This document shows, piece by piece, positions 43,705 to 53,225 of a stretch of DNA of 64,000 nucleotides. The notes beneath the pieces are model-generated. The model ran no database searches and was not told the DNA's origin. It saw only the letters and a list, made by a program, of their open reading frames with translations. The translations under genes were made by a program, and so were the position numbers. Position 1 is the first letter of the stretch; every line of letters starts with the position of its first letter. The stretch covers positions 2,979,421-3,043,420 of the forward strand of contig NZ_KQ976354.1 of NCBI RefSeq assembly GCF_000346485.2. Reading direction: 5' to 3'. Source of the stretch: Scytonema hofmannii PCC 7110 (GTDB taxonomy: Bacteria; Cyanobacteriota; Cyanobacteriia; Cyanobacteriales; Nostocaceae).

Positions 43705-45464
43705 AAGCAGTTGGTATTGACTTAGGCACAACAAATTCCGAAGTGGCGATTGTCGAAAACGGACAAGTGCGGGTATTGCCAGGTGAAGATGGCGACTTAA
43801 TTTTACCTTCCTGTGTAGGATTTAGCGATACGGGAAAACTACTCGTAGGACGCGAAGCACTCCGTCAGTACGCAGCAGCACCCGAACGCACCGTGAAGTC
43901 AATCAAGCGGTGGATGGGAACTGACCACAAAACCACGTTAGGAGATAAAGAATATTTACCTCATGAAATTTCTGCTATTATTCTCCGCGCCCTGAAACAA
44001 CGGGCTGAGAATGCTTTGGGAGAAACAATTACCCAAGCAGTGGTTACGGTTCCAGCCTACTTTACGGACGCTCAACGACAAGCAACTAAAACCGCTGGCG
44101 AGATAGCTGGTTTGGAGGTACTGCAAATTATCAACGAACCAACGGCGGCGGCTTTAGCTTATGATTTGCGCTCCGAAGAGACAGAACGGGTTGTCGTTTA
44201 TGACTTAGGAGGTGGTACTTTTGACGTGTCAGTAGTTGAAATTACAGGCGAAGTCACAGAAGTCCTAGCCAGTCATGGTAATAACCGCTTGGGTGGAGAT
44301 GATTTTGACAGGCTTTTGCAACTTCATCTAGCAGATTTATTCCGCAAACAGCATGGCGTGGATGTGCCAGATGATGCAGCCACCCAGGCGCGTCTTTTGC
44401 GAGCAGCAGAGCAGGTAAAAATTGACTTGAGTTCCCATGCTTTTGCCACAGTTCGGGAAGCTTTTTTGGCTAGTAAAGGCAAAACTCCACTACATTTGGA
44501 GACAGAAGTAGCGCGAACAGATTTTGAAAAATTGATTCGCCCGCTCTTAGAAGAAACCTTAGAGGCTATTGACCGCGCCCTCACAGATGCGAAATTAGAA
44601 CCAGAAGAGATTGATCGCATTATTTTAGTTGGTGGTTCTACACGCATTCCTCTAGTGCAACAAATGATCCAAGAGGATTTGGGACAAACTCCTACAGATG
44701 GTATTCAACCAGACCTTTGTGTAGCGTTAGGAGCCGCTTTGCAAGCTGGGGTACTGATAGGGGAAGCTGTGGATGCTATTCTTGTAGATGTTATTCCCCA
44801 TTCTCTGGGCATTGCTACGGCTGTTCCTACACCAATGGGTATTATGCCAGGGTATTTTAGTGTCATTATTCCTCGCAACAGCGTTGTTCCCGTTTCTCGC
44901 TCTCAAGTTTATTCCACTGTGTTTGATGAACAAGAAGTAGTAGAAATTGAAGTTTTTCAGGGTGAAAATGCGATCGCCGAGGAAAATGTTCCTCTAGGTT
45001 CCTTTAGAGTCGAGAACTTACCACCACAACCAGCAGGAAGCATTCAAATCGAAGTTCACTTTGACTTCGATCTCAACGGTATTCTCACTGTTACCACCAC
45101 CGAGAAAGGTAAGGGTCAACAAGGGACACTGGTAGTAAATAATGCAGGTATAGAAAAACTTTCTAGCCATGAACTCAAGCAAGCAAGGACAGATTTAGAG
45201 GCATTATTTAAAAATGATGAAACAATTGAAATCTCCTCAGAAGATATCAGCGATGCAGTAGAAATCGCACCAGAATTAGCAGGACTTTTAGACCGCGCTC
45301 AACAAGCACTTCTTACCGTAGACGCAGAACAAGCAGAGGAATTACAAGATTTATTAGACCAGATTAAAACCGCGATCGCTGACAATAGTGCAGAATTACC
45401 CCAGTTACAAGAAGAACTAGAAGATTTTCTTTACTACGCCAGTACCAATGAGTCTCAAGAGTGA
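43701..45464 (+). CDS. dnaK: Hsp70 family protein (DnaK paralogue)
   Basis: 587 residues. The actin-type ATPase shows IDLGTTNSEVAI, VVYDLGGGTFDVSVVEI and ILVGGSTRIPLVQ; the substrate domain follows (GIATAVPTPMGIMPGYFSVIIPRNS). It is shorter than housekeeping DnaK (about 635 residues) and ends FLYYASTNESQE, without the usual disordered tail. The His-rich loops of DnaK are not evident. It is an accessory Hsp70 served by the J-like protein and GrpE of this cluster. The ATG overlaps the brnA stop. Confidence 0.93.
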   Translation: MKAVGIDLGTTNSEVAIVENGQVRVLPGEDGDLILPSCVGFSDTGKLLVGREALRQYAAAPERTVKSIKRWMGTDHKTTLGDKEYLPHEISAIILRALKQRAENALGETITQAVVTVPAYFTDAQRQATKTAGEIAGLEVLQIINEPTAAALAYDLRSEETERVVVYDLGGGTFDVSVVEITGEVTEVLASHGNNRLGGDDFDRLLQLHLADLFRKQHGVDVPDDAATQARLLRAAEQVKIDLSSHAFATVREAFLASKGKTPLHLETEVARTDFEKLIRPLLEETLEAIDRALTDAKLEPEEIDRIILVGGSTRIPLVQQMIQEDLGQTPTDGIQPDLCVALGAALQAGVLIGEAVDAILVDVIPHSLGIATAVPTPMGIMPGYFSVIIPRNSVVPVSRSQVYSTVFDEQEVVEIEVFQGENAIAEENVPLGSFRVENLPPQPAGSIQIEVHFDFDLNGILTVTTTEKGKGQQGTLVVNNAGIEKLSSHELKQARTDLEALFKNDETIEISSEDISDAVEIAPELAGLLDRAQQALLTVDAEQAEELQDLLDQIKTAIADNSAELPQLQEELEDFLYYASTNESQE

Positions 45465-45874
45465 GAAATATGAAATGTCCTGTCTGTGGTGCAGTTTATC
45501 GTCCTATAAAGGGAGGCGGAGAATCTCCCTTACTCAGCACTGCTTCTTCCTCCCCAAGTTGCAGGCGCTGCAAAGCAGATTTGTCTGACTTGTTCCGTTT
45601 GCACGACCAAGCCATCTGGTATCACAAACAAGCACTACATTTATTGACACAAGGGCGTTATCCAGAAGCTGTAGCGCACAACAATCAAGCTCTAGCTTTG
45701 TATTACAGCAATGCAGACTTCCATGCATTGGCTGGTAAATTATCAGCATTGCAAGGAGAATTTCGAGAAGCGATCTCATCTTGGCAACAAGCACTCAAGT
45801 TTGACCCACAAAATGTCATTGCTTGTAATTGCCTGCACACGATCGAGCTAATGGCAAAAAATTATTATACGTAA
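45461..45874 (+). CDS. Zinc-ribbon and TPR protein of the Hsp70 cluster
   Basis: 137 residues. An N-terminal zinc ribbon (CPVC and CRRC, about 6-38) is followed by TPR-like repeats (YHKQALHLLTQGRYPEAVAHNNQALALYYSN; ISSWQQALKFDPQN). The GTG start overlaps the dnaK stop by GTGA; an ATG at 45470 is the alternative. It may be a client or J-protein-like cofactor of the Hsp70. Function unknown. Confidence 0.75.
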   Translation: MRNMKCPVCGAVYRPIKGGGESPLLSTASSSPSCRRCKADLSDLFRLHDQAIWYHKQALHLLTQGRYPEAVAHNNQALALYYSNADFHALAGKLSALQGEFREAISSWQQALKFDPQNVIACNCLHTIELMAKNYYT

Positions 45875-46006
45875 AAATATCGACAGAGGAACGTGCAAAT
45901 GAGATCTATGTCAAATTAATTTGTGTGTTGGCACCATTGCAGAAAGCTACCCGATATGTAAAATGATCCCTTGTATTCAGAAGTTATTAACCCCAAATTT
46001 ATATAA

Positions 46007-46897
46007 ATGACCGTTACAAAAACTCCTAAACCACAATTTTTTCGCTTTGCTAAAAAACCTACCCTGTCCCAGCAACTCATGTGGATCGGGCTAGTCATTA
46101 CTCTATTTTTCATCTTTATTGCCATCTTTACCCCTATATTTCAAAACTTGGGATGGATTCAAGGTCCCACGTCTACCAAGAACAACCTCGTTCAGCAGCC
46201 ACCCTCGCTCCAACATTGGTTTGGCACAAGCCGTCAAGCTTATGATGTGTTTTCCCGAACTCTGTTTGGTGCTCAAGCGGCTTTACAAGTTGTGGTGCTA
46301 GCGACAGCGTTAAGCATGGTCATTGGTGTTCCTTTGGGGATGGTCAGTGGTTACGCCGGTGGTAAATTAGATAAAGCTTTGCTATTTATTATGGATAGTA
46401 TCTACACTTTACCAGGGCTGCTGCTTTCAGTTACCCTGGCGTTTGTTGTAGGAACTGGAATAGTCAATGCGGCGATCGCTATCAGTATTGCTTACATCCC
46501 TCAATATTACCGTGTTGTCCGCAATCACACTGTCAGTGTAAAAACAGAGGTATTCATTGAAGCAGCACAAGCCATGGGTGCTAATACATGGCAAGTTCTT
46601 TCCCGGTATCTATTTTTCAACGTTATTCAAAGCGTACCCGTTCTCTTTACCCTGAATGCTGCTGACGCCATTTTAACTTTAGGAGGCTTGGGCTTTTTAG
46701 GGTTAGGGCTACCTCCTGGAGCACCAGAATGGGGACAAGATTTAAAAAGAGCATTGGACGCACTACCCACAGGTATTTGGTGGACTGCTCTTTTCCCTGG
46801 GTTGGCTATGACATTAATGGTTGTAGGGCTATCGCTGCTAGGAGAAGGTTTAAACGACTTTGTCAATCCCCGTTTGCGGAAACAAATTCGGCAATAG
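46007..46897 (+). CDS. ABC transporter permease, OppC/DppC type
   Basis: 296 residues. The N-terminal OppC-N segment and five further membrane helices enclose a BPD_transp domain; the coupling loop reads EAAQAMGANTWQVLSRYLF (EAA motif). Such permeases import peptides or nickel with an OppB-type partner and OppDF-type ATPases. None of those lies here, so the complex is scattered on the genome. FGTSRQAYDVFSRTLFGAQ is the typical OppC entry motif. Confidence 0.92.
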   Translation: MTVTKTPKPQFFRFAKKPTLSQQLMWIGLVITLFFIFIAIFTPIFQNLGWIQGPTSTKNNLVQQPPSLQHWFGTSRQAYDVFSRTLFGAQAALQVVVLATALSMVIGVPLGMVSGYAGGKLDKALLFIMDSIYTLPGLLLSVTLAFVVGTGIVNAAIAISIAYIPQYYRVVRNHTVSVKTEVFIEAAQAMGANTWQVLSRYLFFNVIQSVPVLFTLNAADAILTLGGLGFLGLGLPPGAPEWGQDLKRALDALPTGIWWTALFPGLAMTLMVVGLSLLGEGLNDFVNPRLRKQIRQ

Positions 46898-46921
46898 AGT
46901 CGATTTTTGTTAAGCTAGCTT

Positions 46922-46960
46922 GAAAAAGGGAGTGGGGAGTGGGGAGTGGGGAGTAGAGGA
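46922..46960. repeat. STRR, GGGAGTG heptamers
   Basis: Four to five gggagtg/gggagta units follow the permease gene. Confidence 0.85.
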
Positions 46961-47057
46961 ACAAGGGTTTTCATGATTGGCTGTGAGATTTTCCTGTGAA
47001 TGACTATCCTGAAATTAATATTTTGTAGAATTTTGATATTCGGAGAAAAACTTGGAA

Positions 47058-47351
47058 ATGAAGACGCTAGCAGAAATCGAGCAAATTCTGAGACAGAGCA
47101 AGCCTATCTTGCGCGAGAACTACCAGATTACACAGCTTGGTATCTTTGGTTCTTACGTTCGTGGTGAACAAACTGAGAATAGTGATGTTGATGTACTTAT
47201 CGACTATGAGTATGCGCCTACATTGTTTAAACTGGTTGAAGTCCGCGATTATCTCAGCAACTTGATAGGTATGAAGGTAGATATAGTCACAAAAAATGGT
47301 TTGAAGCCCAGAATTCGAGAGCACGTATTATCGGAAGTCGTTTACGTGTGA
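47058..47351 (+). CDS. mntA: MntA-type minimal nucleotidyltransferase (antitoxin)
   Basis: 98 residues. The nucleotidyltransferase motif LGIFGSYVRGEQTENSDVDVLIDY contains GSxRG and the DxD. MntA antitoxins AMPylate the partner HepT and so block its RNase activity. TTG at 47052 is 6 bases after GGAG and ATG at 47058 is 12 bases after it; either could start the protein. The HepT gene starts 7 bases after the stop. Confidence 0.92.
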   Translation: MKTLAEIEQILRQSKPILRENYQITQLGIFGSYVRGEQTENSDVDVLIDYEYAPTLFKLVEVRDYLSNLIGMKVDIVTKNGLKPRIREHVLSEVVYV

Positions 47352-47357
47352 TGCAGC

Positions 47358-47699
47358 ATGACGGGACGCTCAATCTCAGAATTTCTCCAAGATATACTGG
47401 ATGCCATTACGGACATTGAAACATTCACCGATGGAATTGATTTTGAGACATTTCAGGCAAATCGGGAGAAACTTCTAGCCGTTGTCAAGTTAATTGAAAT
47501 CTTAGGAGAGGCAGTCAAGCAAATTCCTGATAGTGTTCGTAGTCAATATTCTCAAATTCCTTGGAAAGCGGTTGCTGGTATGCGAGACGTGCTGGTACAT
47601 GAGTATTGGGGAATGGATGTGAATGTAGTTTGGGCAACAGTCCAAGAAGGATTACCACCCTTAAAAGCGGTAATTGTCGAAATCAAGACAAATCTGTGA
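47358..47699 (+). CDS. hepT: HepT-like ribonuclease toxin (DUF86)
   Basis: 113 residues, all-helical HEPN fold. The active-site motif RDVLVHEY fits the RxxxxHxY consensus of HepT. It is a likely RNase inactivated by MntA modification of the Tyr. The pair forms one operon with no other gene. Confidence 0.92.
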   Translation: MTGRSISEFLQDILDAITDIETFTDGIDFETFQANREKLLAVVKLIEILGEAVKQIPDSVRSQYSQIPWKAVAGMRDVLVHEYWGMDVNVVWATVQEGLPPLKAVIVEIKTNL

Positions 47700-47874
47700 A
47701 ACTCTCTATACATTCACCACTCACCAAGTTTGTCAATACCAATTTGAAAAAAGTATATGGCAGGCAGTTGGATGAAATTGAGTCCAGTCAAGGCTTTCTC
47801 AATCCAAAATCCCAAATCTAAAATCCAAAATGGTATAACCTAATTATTTGTTCTATTATTACTTAGAGTTTTGT

Positions 47875-48078
47875 ATGAAAGATAACTTATCTTTAATGGC
47901 AGCTGCTACTGGTGGTTTTATGCTTTCTGTTGCCCTGTCTGGAATCCTACATGGCAGTCCGGTATTGTCATCGCAAAGGCAACCCAGTTTTTATTCTCTG
48001 ACTGTAACCACCTTTCGCCCCGCAACTCGTGAGAAAAACGAGGATGTAGAATTTTTTAACGATGGTGGGAATGGGTGA
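47875..48078 (+). CDS. Small hypothetical membrane or secreted protein
   Basis: 67 residues starting MKDNLSLMAAATGGFMLSVALSG; residues 6-32 form a hydrophobic segment (signal anchor), followed by a short polar tail (FRPATREKNEDVEFFNDGG). No family recognised. A plausible real gene because the composition fits an exported peptide, but short. Confidence 0.4.
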   Translation: MKDNLSLMAAATGGFMLSVALSGILHGSPVLSSQRQPSFYSLTVTTFRPATREKNEDVEFFNDGGNG

Positions 48079-48135
48079 TAAAAGGTTGCCTTCTGCCAAT
48101 ATGCTCGGAAACTGCTTTGTACAAGGATTGATAAA

Positions 48136-49035
48136 GTGGAAAATTCTCAAGTAATTGGTATTGACTTGGGGGGAACGGCAATTAAACTGGGGCGTTTCGC
48201 TAGTGATGGTTCTTGTTTGCGATCGCTCACTATAGCAACGCCTCAACCTGCAACACCACTGCTAGTTGTAAAAGCTATAGTAGATGCGATCGCTCAAGTC
48301 GATCCAGAACAACAAGCAAGTGCCATAGGAATTGGCACTCCGGGACCATCAGATGCTGCTGGACGCATTGCTAAAATAGCTATCAACTTACCAGAGTGGC
48401 GCGATGTTCCTTTAGCTGATTGGTTGGAAGCAAAAACAGGCAAGCCAACTGTTGTGGAAAACGATGCGAATTGTGCTGGTTTGGGCGAAGCTTGGCTGGG
48501 CGCGGGGCGTCGGTTTAAAAATTTTATTCTGCTAACACTAGGCACTGGGGTAGGTGGAGCAATTATCCTGGATGGTAAACTGTTTGTTGGGCATTACGGA
48601 GCAGCAGGTGAACTCGGATTAATTACCCTTATCCCAGATGGTCCAATATGTAACAGTGGAAATCAAGGATCTTTAGAGCAGTATGTTTCGGTAACTGCCA
48701 TTCGCCGCCGCACGGGAAAGGAACCAGCAGAATTAAGTACTTTAGCAAAAGCCGGAGATATCAATGCATTGACATTTTGGCAAGAATATGGTAGAGAACT
48801 CGCGACAGGACTGGCAACCCTAATTTACGTGCTGACACCAGAAGCGGTTGTGATTGGTGGTGGAGTCAGCGCGTGTGCCGAATTTTTCCTACCATCAGTG
48901 TATGCGGAAATTGAGCGACGAGTAGTCCCTGCTTCACGCGTTGGGCTGCATATATTGCCAGCAGAATTGGGTAATGCAGCTGGAATGGTAGGTGCAGCGA
49001 AGTTGGCGTTTTTGAGATTAGGAGCTAGAGATTAG
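48136..49035 (+). CDS. ROK family sugar kinase-like protein
   Basis: 299 residues starting at GTG. Actin-fold sugar kinase: IGIDLGGTAIKLG (phosphate-1), ENDANCAGLGEAWLGAG with the catalytic Asp and LLTLGTGVGGAIILDG (ATP motif), then HYGAAGELG with the sugar-binding His and Glu. The ROK zinc motif CxCGxxGCxE is altered to CNSGNQGSLE, losing two of three Cys. Glucokinase activity is likely, but the zinc-free variant differs from classical ROK proteins. Confidence 0.9.
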   Translation: MENSQVIGIDLGGTAIKLGRFASDGSCLRSLTIATPQPATPLLVVKAIVDAIAQVDPEQQASAIGIGTPGPSDAAGRIAKIAINLPEWRDVPLADWLEAKTGKPTVVENDANCAGLGEAWLGAGRRFKNFILLTLGTGVGGAIILDGKLFVGHYGAAGELGLITLIPDGPICNSGNQGSLEQYVSVTAIRRRTGKEPAELSTLAKAGDINALTFWQEYGRELATGLATLIYVLTPEAVVIGGGVSACAEFFLPSVYAEIERRVVPASRVGLHILPAELGNAAGMVGAAKLAFLRLGARD

Positions 49036-49054
49036 GCATTAGTATTTTTGACCA

Positions 49055-49096
49055 ACAACTAACCCTACTCCCCACTCCCCACTCCCTACTCCCTAC
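49055..49096. repeat. STRR, CTCCCCA/CTCCCTA heptamers
   Basis: Four to five units lie between the ROK gene and the convergent duplicated-domain gene. Confidence 0.8.
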
Positions 49097-49528
49097 CTAA
49101 CCCTTTACTTCCCACAAATAACCCGTTGTCTTTTGAATATATTCCACCACAATCTCATAAGACTCTGGGTTACTGACAGGGTGGATGATAATAGGAATAG
49201 TACTATCAGGCAACCAAAAAGTTATCCTACCGTTTGGTTCTTTACAAAAAGAACTGATTTCGTCAAGGTTAACTATATACTCATTTCGTTCATAAACGAT
49301 TTTTACCCAATAACCTCTGTTGAATCCCACTCCCGTTACGTATTCTATAAAGTTCAGAATTTTTTGATAATCTTCTAAGTTATTTTGAGGGTTGACAATA
49401 ATTGGAATGGCGCAATCGGGTAACCAGAAAGTAATTCTACCGTTACGTTCATGGCAAAAAGCAGTCACACGCTCAAAATTGACTACGTATTCATTTCTTT
49501 CATAGTAAATTTTTACCCAGTACGCCAC
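49097..49528 (-). CDS. Hypothetical protein with two tandem copies of a 70-residue domain
   Basis: 143 residues. The two halves (about 1-70 and 71-143) each read YWVKI(Y/V)YERNEY(V/I)VN...RITFWLPD..IPII, so the gene arose from an internal duplication. Each unit has a strand-rich, aromatic pattern and ends in a helix (YQKILNFIEYVTG, YEIVVEYIQKTTG). No known domain is recognised; it looks like a cyanobacterial orphan family. Confidence 0.7.
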   Translation of the reverse strand: MAYWVKIYYERNEYVVNFERVTAFCHERNGRITFWLPDCAIPIIVNPQNNLEDYQKILNFIEYVTGVGFNRGYWVKIVYERNEYIVNLDEISSFCKEPNGRITFWLPDSTIPIIIHPVSNPESYEIVVEYIQKTTGYLWEVKG

Positions 49529-49547
49529 AAAAGTTCCTCATTCAAAA

Positions 49548-51254
<1,707 letters not shown>

Positions 51255-51298
51255 TCAAATGCCTTGCGACTCTCAAAAATATATCCAGTCATTGTGAC

Positions 51299-51412
51299 AT
51301 AGTGAGTGGGGAGTAGGGAGTGGGGAGTGGGGATTTGGATTGGGAATTACCACCAACCACCAACAACTAACAACTAACCCCTACTCCCTACTCCCCACTC
51401 CCTACTCCCTAA
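51299..51412. repeat. STRR blocks, GGGAGTG and inverse, flanking the pyrG promoter
   Basis: gtggggagtagggagtgggg and, after a ccaccaacaactaac stretch, ctactccctactccccactc lie opposed between two divergent genes. Confidence 0.85.
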
Positions 51413-51440
51413 CTTTTGTAAACTATTATTCTATCTTGAC

Positions 51441-53225
51441 GTGAAATCATTACTAGGATTAGTCATAATAAGTTCTATAGTTACCTCAAACATAGTTTTG
51501 GCTCAAGAGCAATCCCTGAAGATTGTTTATCCTCCAGCTACGCACCAGACGAGCGCCAGCAAAGTATTTTTCATTGGTACAGCACCATCCAATGGACAAG
51601 TTTTGTTCAATGGTAAGCCGATCGCTCGCAGCAAAGCTGGTCATTTTGCCCCCAGTTTTCCCTTAAAATTAGGAGAAAATACTTTTAATATCCGCTATCA
51701 AGAACAAGAAGTCCAAATTAGGGTAACAAGAGTTTCTTCTCAACCCGATATACCGCAGGGACTAACCTTTGCTCAAAATTCTCTAACTCCTGCGGTAGAT
51801 ATTGCAAAACTTCCAGGGGAACTCATCTGTTTTAGCGCAATAGCTGCCCCAGGTGCTAATGTTTCTGTAAAGTTGGGAAATCAAACAATTCCTCTCTTAC
51901 CGCAGCAACAAGTGACGCAACTTCCACCTAACTCTGCTGCTTTAACCGGGCAAAATCAACCTTCTGTTCAAACTAACACGGGTAAGTATGCGGGTTGCAC
52001 GACGGTGGCGGTGGCTGGCGATTTGGGACAACCTCAGTTTCAACTGACGTTGGATGGTAAAACGATCGCTCAACCAGGTTCTGGAAAAATCACCATTCTC
52101 TCACCTACACAATCGGAAGTTGTTGAGGTAACAGCAGACTCAGGGGTGGCTCGCACGGGACCTAGTACGGATTATTCTAGACTGACACCTCTACCAAAAG
52201 GCACTCAAGCAACAGTCACAGGTAAAGAAGGTGAGTGGTTGCGCTTGGATTATGGCGCTTGGATTAATAGTAAGGAAACTCGTGTTCTTACGGGGGCTGT
52301 TCCCCCACGTACAATTATTCGGAGTGTGGGCTATCGCACTCGTTCCGGTGTGACGGAAATGGTTTTTCCCCTGCAAGTACCAGTTCCTGTTAGCGTACAG
52401 CAGAGCGATCGCAATTTTACCCTCACTCTTCATCATACAACTGCCCAAACTGATATCATTCGTTTGGATGATGACCCTGCGATCTCTCGCTTGGATTGGC
52501 AACAACTACCGACTTCCCAACAGGGAGGACAAGGTGGAGTGCAATACTCTTTTCGCCTCAAATCAGATCGACAGTGGGGGTACAAGCTGAGGTACGAAGG
52601 AACAAGTCTTGTTTTGGCTTTACGTCATCCTCCTAATGGTAGAGATGTGAAAAAACAAAAATCGCTAACAGGGATTAAAATTTTGCTCGATCCGGGGCAT
52701 GGAGGGAAAGAATCGGGTGCAGCTGGGCCCACTGGTTACTTAGAAAAAGATGTTAACTTGATTGTCTCTAAATTATTGCGCGATGAGTTGGTGAAGCTAG
52801 GGGCGACAGTGGTGATGACACGAGAGGACGATCGCGACGTTTCTTTAGCAGATCGAGTCGCTGCGATCGATAAAGAAGAGCCAACTGTTGCCTTCTCCGT
52901 ACATTATAATTCTTTACCAGATGAAGGTGATGCTGAAAATACTAAGGGAGTGGGAACTTTTTGGTATCATCCCCAAGCTCACAACCTAGCAGTTTTTATG
53001 CATAACTATATAGTCAAAAAGTTAGGACGACCTTCTTATGGTGTGTTCTGGGATAACTTAGCACTCACACGTCCCGCAAGTGCGCCTTCCGTCTTGTTAG
53101 AGTTAGGTTTTATGAGTAATCCTAATGAATTTGAGTGGGTAACTGACTCGAAAGAGCAAAAGAAGTTAGCAAAAGCCGTCGCTGATGGAATTGTTGAGTG
53201 GTTTGCAAATGATGCTAAACGTTAA
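51441..53225 (+). CDS. N-acetylmuramoyl-L-alanine amidase (AmiC/CwlD type) with SH3 domain
   Basis: 594 residues starting at GTG. A signal peptide (1-21, VLA cleavage) directs it to the periplasm. Middle: an SH3-like region (about 225-285, SGVARTGPSTDYSRLTPLPKG) and an AMIN-like beta region (about 290-390). C-terminal Amidase_3 (about 410-590): DPGHGGKESG and SVHYNS with zinc ligands, and LLELGFMSN with the catalytic Glu. It cleaves the stem peptide from the sugar backbone of peptidoglycan, a step needed for cell separation, and in filamentous cyanobacteria such amidases also help form septal nanopores. The end overlaps the convergent kinase gene by 11 bases. Confidence 0.93.
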   Translation: MKSLLGLVIISSIVTSNIVLAQEQSLKIVYPPATHQTSASKVFFIGTAPSNGQVLFNGKPIARSKAGHFAPSFPLKLGENTFNIRYQEQEVQIRVTRVSSQPDIPQGLTFAQNSLTPAVDIAKLPGELICFSAIAAPGANVSVKLGNQTIPLLPQQQVTQLPPNSAALTGQNQPSVQTNTGKYAGCTTVAVAGDLGQPQFQLTLDGKTIAQPGSGKITILSPTQSEVVEVTADSGVARTGPSTDYSRLTPLPKGTQATVTGKEGEWLRLDYGAWINSKETRVLTGAVPPRTIIRSVGYRTRSGVTEMVFPLQVPVPVSVQQSDRNFTLTLHHTTAQTDIIRLDDDPAISRLDWQQLPTSQQGGQGGVQYSFRLKSDRQWGYKLRYEGTSLVLALRHPPNGRDVKKQKSLTGIKILLDPGHGGKESGAAGPTGYLEKDVNLIVSKLLRDELVKLGATVVMTREDDRDVSLADRVAAIDKEEPTVAFSVHYNSLPDEGDAENTKGVGTFWYHPQAHNLAVFMHNYIVKKLGRPSYGVFWDNLALTRPASAPSVLLELGFMSNPNEFEWVTDSKEQKKLAKAVADGIVEWFANDAKR

